Shown here: positions 12,058-24,497 of the stretch, in pieces
How positions within the stretch are numbered: position 1 is the stretch's first letter
Layout: the number at the start of each line of letters is the position of its first letter
DNA from: Dysidea avara
Lineage: Eukaryota > Porifera > Demospongiae > Dictyoceratida > Dysideidae
Assembly (NCBI RefSeq): GCF_963678975.1
Contig: NC_089272.1
Location: 27,653,280 to 27,717,279, forward strand
Direction: 5' to 3'
Length of the DNA stretch: 64,000 nt
Translations under genes and position numbers: made by a program
Notes under the pieces: generated by a model
The model's database searches: none
What the model saw: only the letters and a program-made list of their open reading frames with translations
Told to the model about the DNA's origin: nothing

Positions 12058-14400
12058 ATGTTAGTACTAGTAGTTTTCCTTGTGTTATTGGGAACAACTT
12101 GTCTGCCTGGTGGAGGGGAAGCTAACAACAATGTTAGTAATAATAATGCTTAGTGTATATGTACTATTTGTATCATGTACCCAATTGATTTACCTGATAT
12201 GTACACCCAAGCTCGAGAGTTATCAGGCCCGAGAGCATGGGTGTACATATCAGGCAAATCATGAGGGAACGTGATACAACTGATATGTATCATGCCAATG
12301 CAGGCTAAGAGCTGGTGGGCAATTAATCACCCAAACCAATACGAGACCGACCTCTGAATTCATTATATAGACCAACTTGTGAAATTCGATTATGGGACAG
12401 CAGCAACTAACATTGTGACTATGTTTGTTAACATGAACAGAGAAATCCTAACAGTATCACAGAAAAGTTCAGCTAAGCAATTTTACAAGCATTTTAAAGC
12501 CACTGCATCATTTTACAGACTTTACTGCATTTACTAAACATCTATAGGGGTAAGCTTCACTGTAGAGTGTTTATCTCATGTTACTCAAAAGTGGGTGTGT
12601 CCATATTAAAAAATGCAATGAACTGCTTGTGATTAGTTCTTACCTTAAACCAACATTTCTCAACTCATAGGATGGCAAGGGTGAAAAATTGCTTCTGTCT
12701 GAGTGCTGTAGGACGCAAAATTGAAAACATGGTTTTCATCACATGACCAATGATAAATTCCCACAACCGATTTCAGCTAGAGTTTTTATATTATAAAGAA
12801 TTTGGCAATACTGCTCCCACATGGTACATAAATGTACCATAGCCAGCCATGGTTTAACTTAAATGTACCATGGCCAGCAAGGGTTTATATATTATAGTAT
12901 AATAATTACTGTGCAGCAATCAGTACAAATTATAACCACAGGTGTGTTACATTGTATGTGGGTTAATAAGATTTGTACCCTGAAATTTGCCTTTGAAGTT
13001 AGGTGGCTTCATGGTACATAAAATTATATACCACTTTGACACCTGAGATCAAAGGAAACCACAGAGTTATATTCACATAATTTTATTGCCCTGAAGACAG
13101 GGCAATATCATGATATAGCCCTGACCACAAATGCCTTTGATGTTGAGGCAACCACAAAGCATCAGTTCTTTTTGATTCTATTGAGCTGCTTAATGTTTTG
13201 CTTGTGGGTTTGAGTTTAGCATATAGGCTTAGCTGGCCAAGCATTCTCTTCAAGGAAAAATAATTGAATGAGTCATCACCAGCTACTAAATACCACTAAA
13301 TAATTGTTTGTGTAGTGTTGGGGATGGTTTGCTATACAGCACATTTCAACCATCAGTAACCTATACTATTCAGCACTTACTTTAGTATTTTAGACATCCT
13401 TAACTGAGTTACTTGGCTAGAAATGGTACCACTATAACCAGCAAAACCCACAATCATTTCTTTTTAGTGAATACCACAGTCTAAATTTAAACCCACAATC
13501 GATATCTAGATACCTTTGTATATAAGTAATGTGTTGAATGTAGGTTTGTCTCTTCACCTGTTAGGTGAGCATACCCAAGTGGTATATATTGCTTATACCA
13601 TGGCCACTTGAGCATATATATCTGTGGCCCTCAGGCTTGGGATTATATATCAGGCAAATCCCTCATGGCCATGGTATAACTATTAAATATACAATGTTGT
13701 TTGCTGCTGCCACTTACTGCTGCTGCTACAATGTGATATCATAGTACAGTAACTATATTAATGTTCCTATTCTCATGATCAGGTTCAGGAGGTACACACC
13801 ATTCTACCCTACCATCAACTGATGACTCCAAAATGGATACATGATCATGCCACATTAACCACACCACATGCCCTTTATTCTCAATATATTGAGTTTCCTT
13901 CTGGTATAAGTTATGAAAGAATGTTACGACAGCAACTGGTACCTCCTAATGTCTTATCATCTACTGATAGTGTTGTTGTGACAATCACTGTTGCCATGGA
14001 CACTCAAGTAGCTAATAGTGCAGACCATGACCTGCAAATAGGAATAAGTGATGAAGCCTCTTTTGTGGGATTTTTAGCTTATGATAAGGACAATTATCCT
14101 TCTCTCTCACCATGCGTCCTTCGAGAAGCTGACATAAGTACAGGAATTCTTCAAAATGGTGCTGGAGGAAGTGGCCCACTAGTGGCTTCTCGGCGTTACT
14201 CTGGTGAGATAAAGATTCATATCAGACCAACAGAGAAATGGGGATCCTGTCACACAGAACATGATGCAGGATATACAAATATTGCTAACTATCAACGTCT
14301 CCTAGACCTTACCAAGGGATTATACCTTGAGATGTACCGCCATAGTCCTTTGGAAAAATATCGTATTAAATACATTGTGGTAGATATCTACCTGGACTAG
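12058..14400 (+). CDS. predicted two-exon secreted protein of unknown family
   Basis: Exon 1 (12058-12132) encodes a clear signal peptide: MLVLVVFLVLLGTTCLPGGG, then Asn-rich residues. It ends phase 0 at a GTTAGT donor. Exon 2 (13783-14400) follows a CAG acceptor in phase 0 and is open to a TAG stop. The spliced product would be about 230 residues. The mature part is polar, rich in Ser, Thr and aromatic residues, with no transmembrane segment, and has Cys only near its middle and C-terminal third (SPCVLRE, WGSCHTEHD). This looks like a small extracellular beta-rich domain, but I cannot name the family. The open frame of exon 2 continues upstream only to 13762, consistent with an exon start near the acceptor. 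The 1.65-kb intron carries palindromic repeats. The coding nature of exon 2 is well supported by its length and composition; the join to exon 1 is inference from signal peptide and phase. Confidence 0.6.
12187..12260. repeat. palindromic repeat (family B, copy 1)
   Basis: It has inverted arms beginning GATTTACCTGATATGTACAC and ending with the complementary sequence, around a CTCGAGAG / CCGAGAG centre. It lies in the predicted intron of the secreted-protein gene. Related palindromes lie at 13593-13679 and, weakly, 16568-16645. Confidence 0.75.
13593..13679. repeat. palindromic repeat (family B, copy 2)
   Basis: The outer ends TTATACCATGGCCA and TGGCCATGGTATAA are perfect inverted repeats. The interior shares GGCAAATC and CCTGATATATA-type words with copy 1. 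Confidence 0.75.
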
Positions 14401-14589
14401 AACTATTAGTGACTATATAGTGTGTAGTATGGAACATGTAGGATTTGTTGTAGGATAATAATCTTCTCTGTTAATTATTGTTGTACCTAATACTTTTGAT
14501 CATATATAGAAAATACACAAAATATGTATGCACAGTACAATATGTGAGTCCTGAATAGCTCATATATATACAAGTACACAAAGATATTG

Positions 14590-14735
14590 GAATTTTCAAC
14601 TAGAGTAGGGACTATATAGCACACCGATAAAAAGTACTGAAACAAGCTGGAGTAGTGCACAATATTAAATCACAGTAAAACAATAAGAAGTGTTATATCC
14701 CTACTGTGCTCAAGATACCATAATGGAAAAGTACC
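14590..14735. mobile_element. half of a fold-back MITE (family C)
   Basis: This corresponds to one arm of the complete palindrome at 58612-58890 (starting GGAATTTTCAACTAGAGTAG). The second arm is absent here, so this copy cannot fold back. Confidence 0.75.
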
Positions 14736-15505
14736 TCTGCAATCCACTCAGACTGAAAGAAAGAAAGAAATGGCGATGTGCACCCCAGTTATATCAATTA
14801 CTGTCTGAAAAGTGAAGTATAAAATTATGCTTCATTGTCAGCTATATTCAACCTGTTACACAGTAGTACAAATCAAGAAGCACCTCTGCAATCAAAATAG
14901 CCACTATGAAAAATACGGATGATTTCCGGGAAGCCATCACGTGCTACCACCAAATCAATACTTTTTGCTGTCAGTAAAGATGAATGGGACACAAAGGAGG
15001 ACACTGGTATGTCCATGAAAAATGCATTGTACATACTGCAGTATACCAAAAGGCACCTCTCGGGCTGAAGCGATGTCAAACAGTGAAAAAATCAATACCG
15101 TAGCCTTAGCCATTGTCGAGTTATGCTTGTCTGAAGGAATCAGTCCATTACTCAGTCAGTCAGTGAAAATTCCATTAAAAAAATTCTGTAGCAACTTGTT
15201 GAAAGTGTTTCGGGTTGATCTGAAAGCTTGTTTGGGCTTAGTTTTACCTAACCAATACTGCCTCATCGTCATCTGGGAAAATCGAGGCTGGTTTTTGGGT
15301 GATGTTATTTCGTGGACCACGCCCACTCATTTGTGGTCCCTACTATACAGGACTATTGTACTATACAGGACTATTGTACTGTATGATATAGTATACGTAC
15401 AAGTTCAGTTAGTTGAGCTGGATCCTGAAAAACAACTAAAATTAAAAGTGGATTTTTTCTCAAGAAAATTAACATTTCAGCTTACCAGATAATCAGTGGT
15501 GACAG
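14736..15505. repeat. dispersed repeat, also at 58900-59760
   Basis: The sequence from about 14736 matches 58960-59700 on the same strand with moderate divergence. It includes the blocks around GAATGGGACACAAAGGAGGA and CTTGTCTGAAGG. The open frame 15022-15492 falls wholly in the repeat and its frame is broken in the other copy, so I do not call it a gene. A 15-17-bp tandem duplication (TATACAGGACTATTGTAC) is seen at 15348-15380. Confidence 0.75.
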
Positions 15506-16743
15506 TAAAAGTGTCAAAAGCAGACACATGTGGTTTGATTCCATTATAAGGGCTGTAATGGATAGTGAGTGCACTTATATTGCTTCATTATAGGAAATGT
15601 ATGGTAGAATTTTGATCGACTGTAATATTGTGTCAGGCATTTGTCACAAAAAGATTTTGAAATATTTTTAGTAGGTCATGCAAGCAGTGCTACAAATGAG
15701 CCAAATATCAAGATTGTGGGTTATTCCATTTGTGAGTTATTAGGTTTTTTTTTAGGATCCAGCTCAACACGTGACATACATACTATAGAATTTCACACTG
15801 GCAAGTTCTTGAAATTAGTGTACTGCTTGCTTGGCCTAGTAAAATATTATTATAGTGGAAATCATTAATGGCTCCAAGATGAAGTCATACATAATAGCAT
15901 TACTAGCTATATAGCAAGAACCACAAGTTTAACATGTGGAAGGCACTGATATATATGAGTTCACAAATGATTATCAATGTTATTGTTCCTGTGCATTTAT
16001 GGTAATTAGAGTGCAAATGATTTTTGACATTATTGGACAGGACCACAAGGTGGAATAGAGTTTGTGCAGACCAGATATGTTCACATAAAGTTACAATACA
16101 AACATTTCTGCAGAATAACGTACATGCACGTTGCAGTGATAGTTATATGGCAACCTATAAATATTATTAGTATCAGTAGAGAGCAAAATAAGTATTTTGT
16201 ATACTTTGTCAGTGATATAGCTATGAAACTTTCCACACAAATACACTCCTTATGATTATTTGACCTTTGATGACCTTTCAGTCATCTTTTGCATTCAAAA
16301 TTCTGTTTTTATCTCCTGAAGCCATTGGTTTAGCTACATTGTTCAAACATGCATGGTTTCAAATAAAGAATTTGATCCTAAAAAATAATATTGAAGTGAA
16401 CAATTTATTCCACTCCAAAGTCATGATCAATTTTATTACCTTGAATTTCCACTCTTGGGGTTAACCGAGATAGTAGGTCATTCATGTAAATCATGCAAAA
16501 ATATTTTTACACAAAAATTTTTATCACAAAAGTTTTTTGCACAAAAATAAAGTGAATTACGGTAGTTAATAGAGTTATACCACGACTGCAAGGGATTTTG
16601 CTGATACACCCAAAGCACAAATATGTCACTTTATGGGTGCATTCTGAAAGAACTACAGAGCATTCACCTTGTTCCTTTTATGCATCAGTATCTAATGATC
16701 GATAGTGATTTTAATAGCATGGGCTAATATCTGTTAGAACGTT
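15506..16743. other. non-coding stretch with weak repeats
   Basis: No gene is recognised. A block around 15785-15860 (CAAGTTCTTGAAAT..TACTGCTTG) is shared with 36885-36950. A weak relative of palindrome family B lies at 16568-16645. Confidence 0.4.
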
Positions 16744-17890
16744 ATTAAAAAAATGAAGTGTGTCCTGCATACACACCAAAATGTCTTAATATACACACCA
16801 ACTGGCAAGTGATGTGAATATTGTGGCATTTTGGTGTGTCAGACACACTTCATTCTTTTACAGTGTACGCCATTATGCTTTACACACAGCACCAGAAAAA
16901 TTGCAATTGTGTGATCATGTTTTTTAAATTTATTTTAGTTTTGCATTTATACTACATTAAGCCTACTAACTTTACTATTGGGACAGTAGCTATATTGGGA
17001 CAGTAATAAGTTAATATAGTAAATTAAGTAGTTAGGACTATAAGTTACTCACCTATTTAATACAGTTGTCCTCTTTGTGGTGCTCTGTGGTCTGCTAAAT
17101 GGCAGGCACATGGTAGGTAGAAATACTAATCCATGCATTGCCCAAACAATTATTTTACTGATCATTCATCGTTTAGGCTACTCATTGTTAATTTTGTTTC
17201 AGATCAGAAAATTAGCCTAAAGCAATTTGGGAAGGCAGCTCATTATTCATTATTCAATGCAGTCTTACATGCACCTGATTGCTTGAGTTAGCTGAATGCT
17301 TTATTAAAGTATCTCGATCTTTAATAAATCTTTATCTTAACTTATTAAGAAGTGAAAGGGTTCCCTTCTTCTGACATCAAGATTGGTCTTCAGCCCATCT
17401 CCCTATGCCTAGCTATGTATGCAAGCTCATTTACATTGAGATAATGAAATAATGGTAATAATAATCAAATTTACATGGTAATGCGAGCGGGGATCTAAAA
17501 CATAAAATTAACTACAGATGGCCTTAGCAACTGTCAAGTTAACCCCAAGTGGTGCCTTTGAATACCCACATTAAAGTGGTATATATTACAGGCCAAGTAT
17601 AACTTTATAGAATTTCATGGCTAATATATATAACAATATTACTAACATAATGAGTTCCGAATTGTTTCTTTCAGCAAGATTTTTAATTTGTGTAACCATG
17701 TTTTGACAATTTAAATAATGCCTCACTGAGATAAACATTTCAATGCATGTGGCTATAAAGATCATCAAAGGTCAAACCTGTGATGGTACTACAGTACATC
17801 AAAAAATTAATTGTCATAAGGAGCACAGTAGAAAGTTTCACAATCGTATCACAAATAGCACATTGTCCATACTCTGCTGCCCTACTATAG
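16195..17890. repeat. diverged inverted pair (16195-16290 and 17760-17890)
   Basis: The words TGAAACTTTC, CTCCTTATGA and TGACCTTTGATGA occur in order in the first block and, inverted, in the second. The distance is about 1.5 kb. I cannot tell whether they are ends of one element or two separate insertions. Confidence 0.4.
16744..16861. mobile_element. small fold-back element
   Basis: Two arms of about 38 bp (AATGAAGTGTGTC..ACACACCAAAATG and its complement) surround about 40 bp. The size and symmetry fit a MITE. Confidence 0.8.
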
Positions 17891-18245
17891 GATGTGAACT
17901 GAAACATTATGGTGTGTCCGTATTACACTTTTAATTTGCTCAAATTCTCTGTGTATACTTCATGCACAACAAACATCAACTGCAATGACACTGCAGTAAA
18001 TATACACTTACCCTGTCATTTTGGGAATTTGATGGGAATATACAGACAGAGATATGCAATTATAACATCACAGCACCATCAGTACTGTATAGCAAGCTGA
18101 ATGGACTTCACCAGTATTATATAATTTGCATATAGTTGTTTGCATGTTGGTAAAGGACTAGCTAAATGCATGTGGCAAGGCTGGGAGCTGCACTACCAAA
18201 TCACATAATAATATTATAACCTTGGCTGCACCAATTATTATTTAA
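16862..18245. other. AT-rich, no gene seen
   Basis: There are only short chance frames and no splice-bounded exon that I trust. Confidence 0.4.
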
Positions 18246-18319
18246 ATGTTTTTCAACACACAAAATTACAATTTAAAGCACGGTCATGATTGTTACACAG
18301 ATCGTACAAATGTGTTGAA

Positions 18320-18577
18320 GGTAAACCAGTATCCTGTAGTAGTAGTAGTGGCCAGGCTAAACCAGTATCCTGTAGTAGTAGTAGTGGCCAGGCTAAACCA
18401 GTATCCTGTAGTAGTAGTAGTGGCCAGGCTAAACCAGTATCCTGTAGTAGTAGTAGTGGCCAGGCTAAACCAGTATCCTGTAGTAGTAGTAGTGGCCAGG
18501 CTAAACCAGTATCCTGTAGTAGTAGTAGTGACCAGGCTAATGTATCCTGTAGTAGTAGTAGTGGCCAGGCTAATTAA
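18320..18577. repeat. 36-bp minisatellite, about seven units
   Basis: Near-identical 36-bp units contain (GTA)n followed by GTGGCCAGGCTAAACC. The last units are slightly degenerate and one is shortened. As 36 is divisible by 3, several frames stay open on both strands (for example repeats of KPVSCSSSSGQA). Nothing else suggests a protein, so the frames are probably a by-product. Confidence 0.95.
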
Positions 18578-18752
18578 GTACAATATAAAATTGAATTAGC
18601 TAAAAGTGTTAAAGCTATAAGTTATCAAAATTTGATACAGTAGGTGATTTGCTACATCCACTGCATGGACACAGAAAACAGTATGTACATGGATTAGTAG
18701 ATATAAAATTCTGCTCAAAGTGGTCATAACATAATTCTGAAGTTTATAATAA

Positions 18753-18994
18753 TTGTGACCGAATTTGACTAAACTAGGCTTCCACATACATCCAATTATC
18801 TGACTTTAACCAACTGTAACTTGGCTGCTCAGCAAGCTAATTACCTAAAATTTTTCAACCATTCTTCCGTAGCATTGTAAAATAGCGGGTCAAACTTTGA
18901 AACTAATGGCACACTCCTATATTGGGTTATTGTGCTTCAAAGTCATAAAAGTGGATGTGTGTGGAAGCCTTGTTTTGTGAAATTCAGTCACTAA
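18753..18994. mobile_element. MITE with GTGACYGAATTT ends
   Basis: The left end is TTGTGACCGAATTTGACTAA; the right end read inward is AGTGACTGAATTTCACAAAA. Both run on into a shared GGCTTCCACA block. The longer element at 33122-33790 has the same ends. Confidence 0.75.
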
Positions 18995-19020
18995 TACCAT
19001 ATCTGTTTCACTGTCCAACC

Positions 19021-19178
19021 AAAGTACGAGTATGGTATTAACTCGGAATAGCATGGGTAGTAGTGAAATTTGGGATAAATACCACTCTTGTTGCATTGAA
19101 AATGGAAATTTCAATGCAACACTCGTGGTAGTTATCCCAAATTTCACTGCTACCAATGCTATTACTAGTACATACTTG
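19021..19178. mobile_element. fold-back MITE
   Basis: Two arms of about 75 bp are nearly complementary, meeting at 19094-19100 around GAAAATGGAAATTTC. The core of each arm is GTGAAATTTGGGATAA. The frames seen on both strands are symmetry artefacts. Confidence 0.85.
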
Positions 19179-19347
19179 ATTGTAGCAAGACACAACGGTT
19201 CATGGTTTATGATTGGTAATGCATTCCAGAGGTATGGTATTCTATAAAATAAAATTTATGGCTGTGATTATCTGATTTTATTATATGCTGTAATTTTGTT
19301 GCTACGTAGTTGCTTGGTGAGTGGAAGTGTATAAAGCCTTTATTTAA

Positions 19348-19605
19348 CTAGTATCTTTAAAAAGTGTTAATTTAAAAATGAAATAGGGATCTGTGCAACA
19401 AAGTAATGAAACAAGTCAGAGATGGATGATGGTATTACAACATAGCTCAGTGGGAAAATCCCTACTTTGGCATTGAGCTAAGTAATGCTATAGCTAATGT
19501 GCCAAAGTAGGGAATTTCCTATGCTGTAATACCATCATTTCACTACTGTTTTTGCATAGATCCCTACTTCATTTTTAAATTAAAAATTTTTTAAAATATT
19601 TAATG
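19348..19605. mobile_element. fold-back MITE (family A, copy 2)
   Basis: This has the same palindromic family as 11160-11407. The arms start AATTTAAAAATGAAATAGGG and end in the complement, with TGGTATTACA in both arms. Confidence 0.85.
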
Positions 19606-19719
19606 ATGTTTACTATAATACACTGTAGCCTTCATTGTTAACACTCAGTAGGGCCACCTAGAGAGGGGGAAATTGGGGCCTGGTGAGGGCTCAATGACTC
19701 AATCCGCTTATCCTTGAGA

Positions 19720-20016
19720 TTAGCTGGACTTGAACATTCTAATACATTTCAATAAATAATAATTATAATGACGTAAGCTTACGAGATATACCCTATAAAA
19801 TGTTGCGTCTGTGTCTTCATTATTGATTTTCTCAATAATAATCAGAATTTTGGCTTGATCAGTAACAAAATAAACTTTCAGCTTGCCTTTGTGACAAGAG
19901 TGTGTGTCTGTGTCCTTACCATACTCCCCCATGTTGTAGTGCCATGTTTTTATATATTCTGCCCTAGACTCCATAAAGTTTCTGGACACCTCTGAGACTT
20001 GATATTTATCTGCCAT
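19720..20016 (-). CDS. possible small exon or ORF of unknown function
   Basis: On the minus strand an ATG at 20016 opens a 98-residue frame starting MADKYQVSEVSRNFMESR. Composition is protein-like for about 75 residues (charged, with a basic stretch and an aliphatic run KILIIIEKIN), then becomes Tyr-rich and low in information. A GTAAGC donor near 19772 could end a coding exon there. No next exon was recognised downstream. The frame shows only a vague likeness to small SRP subunits that I would not rely on. It may be a first exon or chance. Confidence 0.25.
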   Translation of the reverse strand: MADKYQVSEVSRNFMESRAEYIKTWHYNMGEYGKDTDTHSCHKGKLKVYFVTDQAKILIIIEKINNEDTDATFYRVYLVSLRHYNYYLLKCIRMFKSS

Positions 20017-20132
20017 TGTCGCATCATGTGTACATGTGTATAAAGCTTGATATTTTCAATCAACCTGATTTAGTAGTGTGCATACATAGCAGTGTTGTGC
20101 CTTTTATGTTTGCTATACTATTATGTTTTGTG

Positions 20133-20135
<3 letters not shown>

Positions 20136-20207
<72 letters not shown>
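20136..20207. repeat. (GT)n microsatellite
   Basis: About 35 uninterrupted GT dinucleotides. The long Val/Cys and Thr/His frames across it are artefacts. Confidence 0.98.
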
Positions 20208-20208
<1 letters not shown>

Positions 20209-20249
20209 TGCCCATGTTACCAACCTCCTCATGGAGGGTCTGGTAACAT

Positions 20250-20590
20250 GCCACTCTGGTGGTGTGGCTAATGGTAGCAGTCCTGGCCCTGACTCTGTGG
20301 CAGACACCAGGCAGGGTCAGAGTGCCCTTGAGTTGGCCTTGTAAGCCAACGACAGAGTTAACACCATGTACACATTGCATACATTGCATCTAAGATGGAC
20401 TAAGGAGAGGCTCAGGTCTCTGCTATTGTCAGTGGCCCATCCACCCTCCTTGGGAGTCCATTCATTCATCTGGCCTAAATAAATCTCTTGTAATTTGGTT
20501 ACCCAGCATCCCTTGGCTAGGTGGGTATATGGAGGGTGGGGACCAGATTGAAGAAGAATCTTGGACAGGCAGTCAAGAAGAAATGTAAGT
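20250..20590 (+). repeat. GC-richer block, possible tRNA-derived SINE
   Basis: It starts with an A-box-like TGGCTAATGGTAGCAG (20265-20280), and a weak B-box-like GGGTCAGAGTGCCC follows about 50 bases on. The block is clearly less AT-rich than its surroundings and ends near an A-rich AGAAGAAATG. The B box is poor, so this is a tentative call. Confidence 0.3.
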
Positions 20591-21659
20591 GCATATGTGT
20601 GTAACTACTCATATATTTTGAGATGAAAGAATTCCCTTAACCAAATTCCTCAATAATTAATCCTGCATTATTGATAAAAAATAACATTGATCAAAAGTCA
20701 ATATCTAAGACGAACCTATCAGATAATCCGCTAGTATTGGACCAAGAATTTACCTTGTGATATAAGTGGTCACGATGTATGTCCTAATAAAAGACAATAC
20801 AGTACTGTGAGATATATGAACAACACTATAATTATGCTGATAAATTCAAAGTATACTGTAGCTATGTGTAGCTGCTAATGCTGACCATCACATTCAGGTA
20901 CACCTACATTGTACTAGTTTGTTTGCTACATAAACTACATTGTACTGTACTGATGATGAAAAGCTCTCAATAACAATAGAAGCTGCATACAATCACTAGT
21001 GGATTTGTACACTTTTATTAGAACAAACAGAAGTTAGCTTGTAGCTAAACACATAATTTAATATGATGCAGTGAAATGCAATCATATATTATTACTAGAC
21101 TCACAAAAAACATTAAATTGTGTTGGAAATCAGTTGAAGCTATCTTCTTTCTGCACAGGAGGAAGCCATTAGTAACAGAGATGCCAACCTCTCAACAATT
21201 TTAGGAGTGAGACTTCAAACACTACCAGCAATGTGTACTAGACTCAAGTGCAGCTCCAGAATTTTTGGTAGTGAAGACCAAAAAAAAAGAAAAAGGTCGC
21301 TGCATGCTCATGTTACATTTAAATAAGCACAGGGCTGTCCAATTTTAACACAGGGCTAATTATGAAGCAGATCAGACGTGATAAATACATGATAACTAAG
21401 CTGAAAGAGTGAGAAACAGAGGGTTAGGTGTGAGAGCGTGAGATCACTAGCCAAGGAGTGAGACTCACGCCTAATGCGTAAGAGTTGGCATGTCTGTAAG
21501 ACTTAGTCTAAGTAATAGCAAACTATAACAATCATGCAAATCACTTACCAGACTGATTCTCATGTCTAAATAGTCTATCTAACATCTAGAGTCTAGCTAG
21601 CCTGTGAGAAATGTTGATTGTATATATAGACTGCTAAAAATCTCACTCTTAGCTACACT
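20591..21659. other. no gene seen
   Basis: There are only short frames, and I recognise no repeat boundary. Confidence 0.4.
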
Positions 21660-21885
21660 GTAAAAAAAATTAGTACTGCATGAATTCACTACTAATTTCT
21701 GCCACAATACTCACTTTTTTTGTGTGGTGATGTTCACTACTTTTGTAGTGATCCTCACTACTCAGCTATGTACATACATAGTACTGAATGATGTCACTAG
21801 ATGGTAATGATGGTCACTACAAAAGTAGTAGTGAATGCCACTACACAAAAATAGTGAGCCCGGTATTGTGGCAGACATAAGTAGC
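21660..21885. mobile_element. fold-back MITE
   Basis: The arms around TCTGCCACAATACTCAC (left) and GTATTGTGGCAGA (right) are complementary. They continue through TTCACTACTTTTGTAGTGA-type sequence, itself a small hairpin. The spacer lies near 21770-21800. Confidence 0.8.
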
Positions 21886-22067
21886 TAGTGACATTGATTT
21901 AGTAGTGACCTTCAATTCATTAGCTATAGTTTGCTTTCACCTGCTGTGTATGAAAGTGTAATAACTGTGTTGTAGACAGCTGGCATAATTAATAGTATAT
22001 CCAGTAAGAATTACTAAAGATATTGTGTAAAGAAAACCACGACAAACACACACACAGAAGTGTGGTC

Positions 22068-22695
22068 TATTCTACGGAACGGAACGGAATGATGGACTAA
22101 ACTACGGAAAGGAATGCTTTCTCAAATTGAAGCTTGCAGCTTACCATTGCTGTACAAGTTATCGGTGGCACCTACAGCAGGTAATCAAACGTACCCCAAG
22201 AAAGATAAAACCAATTTAAGGATCGATTGTGGGTTCTTGTTGGTTGTCATTAGTAACGAAGTACTAATTGTGGGAATACCCGACTCAGTGTGTTCATCTT
22301 CGGATGTATCAAGTAGGGAACTTAATGCATGACTTGTTTTTACTAGTATGTGAGTTGTTTTTGCTTACTTTGACTTTAGAATGTACAATCTGGCATAAAT
22401 CAGTATGTAGCTAGCTAGCTACACTACAAAGGAAACAAGTATGGTGACAAGCTCAGTCTACTTAGCAGAATTTTGTGCAGTGTGTGAGGAGCAGATACCT
22501 CAAGGAGGCTACATTGTGTGAACATCAATGATTCATTAACAGTGTAGTGGACTAATGCCAGATATCTCAGCCTGAGTAGTGAGTTGAATCCAGGATGGGA
22601 TCTATTCTACAGAACGGAATGCTTTCTGAATCAAAACTTGCATTTTGGCTAGCCGCTATCATTGCTAAAATTGCATTTTATCAGTGGAACCTCCA
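22068..22695. repeat. diverged direct repeat (22068-22165 and 22600-22695)
   Basis: Both blocks share TCTATTCTACRGAACGGAA and GGAATGCTTTCT, and end near a GGCACCTACAG / GGAACCTCCAG word, about 530 bp apart. Confidence 0.6.
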
Positions 22696-24440
22696 GGAAA
22701 ATGGAATAGGATAATAATAAAATATTAATAGCTGTCTCATTCAGTGATTGTTCTACTACCTGATATATCAAGCATGTCTCTTCAATTCATTTATTGCATG
22801 ACCAAGGCAAGTTTTGTTACTACAATACAATAGTCGATTCAGTGGATGTCAGTTTTTCTGCTGATCTTGACAAGATAAATAGTTTAGAAGACCACTCAAT
22901 TTCTTCAGTTTCAGAGCACAGTATCCACAGAGAAATTAACTAGAAAGTTACTGGTGACAGGAAAAGGCTATAGGACTTGATTCAGTCTAGTAAACAGAAT
23001 ATATGGTTGATTGAGTGAGGTATCACTTTCCACTTTCAGACAACCAGCGATGAGATGCATGGATTCATCAAATTTTTGTTACTGTCAGTAACAGTTGGAG
23101 ACATTAAATATCCAAAAGCAAATTGACTGTATAATGTTAATTCACTTTCTTTATATTTTCTAATTTTGAGCCTGTATACAAATAGTTAAATTTTTCTTAG
23201 TCAATAGAAATCAATAACATGGGAGAGAAAACTTATTTTTGTGTACCTATACTGTACAATTTCAAGGGTAAAGGAAGAAAAATACAGATAAATCAATAAA
23301 ATTAGTACAACTACAATAAGGTGAATTACAGATTTAAACACTTAATATGAATTATAGCCTAGCCTTTAGATAATTGTTCCAAAGCAAAATTGTAGATGGA
23401 AAAAACAAAGACTGGTGAGATCTTGCAATTGGTTAATTGACGACAGTGGTTGGAGATTTAAAGGGTGGTATATGTTGCAAAGTGGAGGTATGTACAAATC
23501 AAAATGGGATATCAATTTCATTATGAAAAATTTGTATATACACGTAAATAATCTAGCATTACTGTATTCATTTATCCTCCACTTAAATATGCTACAACAG
23601 TGTCAGTACATTGGCAGTCTACCTTGAAATCTCAACTCTAGAGTAGATCCAATACAAAGCAGCCCACATTGTAACAAATACCACTGTAATTTCATGGACC
23701 AGTTGGAGTGGGAATCACTTGAAAATAGACGAACCAATTTAACCTGTTTTGTTTGAAGTGAAGCATGTGAAATATTACACTTAAGGATTCTTAGGTGATA
23801 TGTAATTAATGTGAGCGTTCCATTTCAGGTTTGACTAGATACATTAAAATCACACACACACATCTTGGTCCAAATCACGTTTTCCTGGTGGTTATGGGCA
23901 AGGTTTCACATGCATAGAAGGTTTATAATTGAGATCTGGTTGATCGGAGTTTTGGCATTTAGCCTGATTCAAGGCTAGCAGTCAGACTCATCCTTGAGTT
24001 TATATGCAACAAAAAAAAAATCAGCTCACTATTGAATACATCTGGCATTAGTCCACTGCACCGGCTGTTAATAACTCCATGCATACACTTCAATGATGTT
24101 TGCAGAATATAGCCTCCTTATGGTGTGCCAAAATATTTGCTCCTCACACACTGCACAAAATTTGTCAAGTTTTAATTCAGTTGGCTCTTCCTGTTACCGG
24201 TGTCTTCCTGCTTGCTTTATTTGTACACTGACCTATGACTTGAGAAGCCAACCGAAACTGTTTTCTAAAGTCAAAAAAAGCTCACATACTATTAACTTTG
24301 GTAAGAACAAGTGCCCTTCTTGATATATCCTTAGATGAACCATGGATGAACATCACTGATACAGCTCATCCCACAATTAATACTTCATTACTAATGACAA
24401 CCAACAAGAACCCACAATCGATCCTTTAATTCTTTTTATC
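22190..24440. repeat. inverted pair of a repeat (22190-22600 and 24040-24440)
   Basis: Several blocks match in inverted order: GGATCGATTGTGGGTTCTTG, GTTGGTTGTCATTAGTAA, TTTTGTGCAGTGTGTGAGGA, GGACTAATGCCAGAT. Divergence between blocks is large. The block at 22442-22519 could encode VTSSVYLAEFCAVCEEQIPQ, but the partner copy is interrupted. Spacer is about 1.4 kb. Confidence 0.7.
22700..24035. other. spacer between inverted copies, no gene seen
   Basis: No exon or RNA gene is recognised; the longest frame (23415-23627) looks random. Confidence 0.4.
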
Positions 24441-24497
24441 TTATGTTTACTACTTAGCTGTAATAATTAGACTGAATTCTTTAATTAAATCAGATTC

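Noticed and set aside
15022..15492. 156-residue frame as a gene
   Set aside because: It lies wholly in a dispersed repeat; the matching frame at 59400-59700 is interrupted, and the 3' half is low in information.
18320..18577. CRISPR-like array of 36-bp repeats
   Set aside because: The units are contiguous with no unique spacers, the genome is animal-like, and no cas genes are present. It is a minisatellite.
20016..20389. Val/Cys- and Thr/His-repeat proteins
   Set aside because: They are translations of the GT microsatellite and its flanks.
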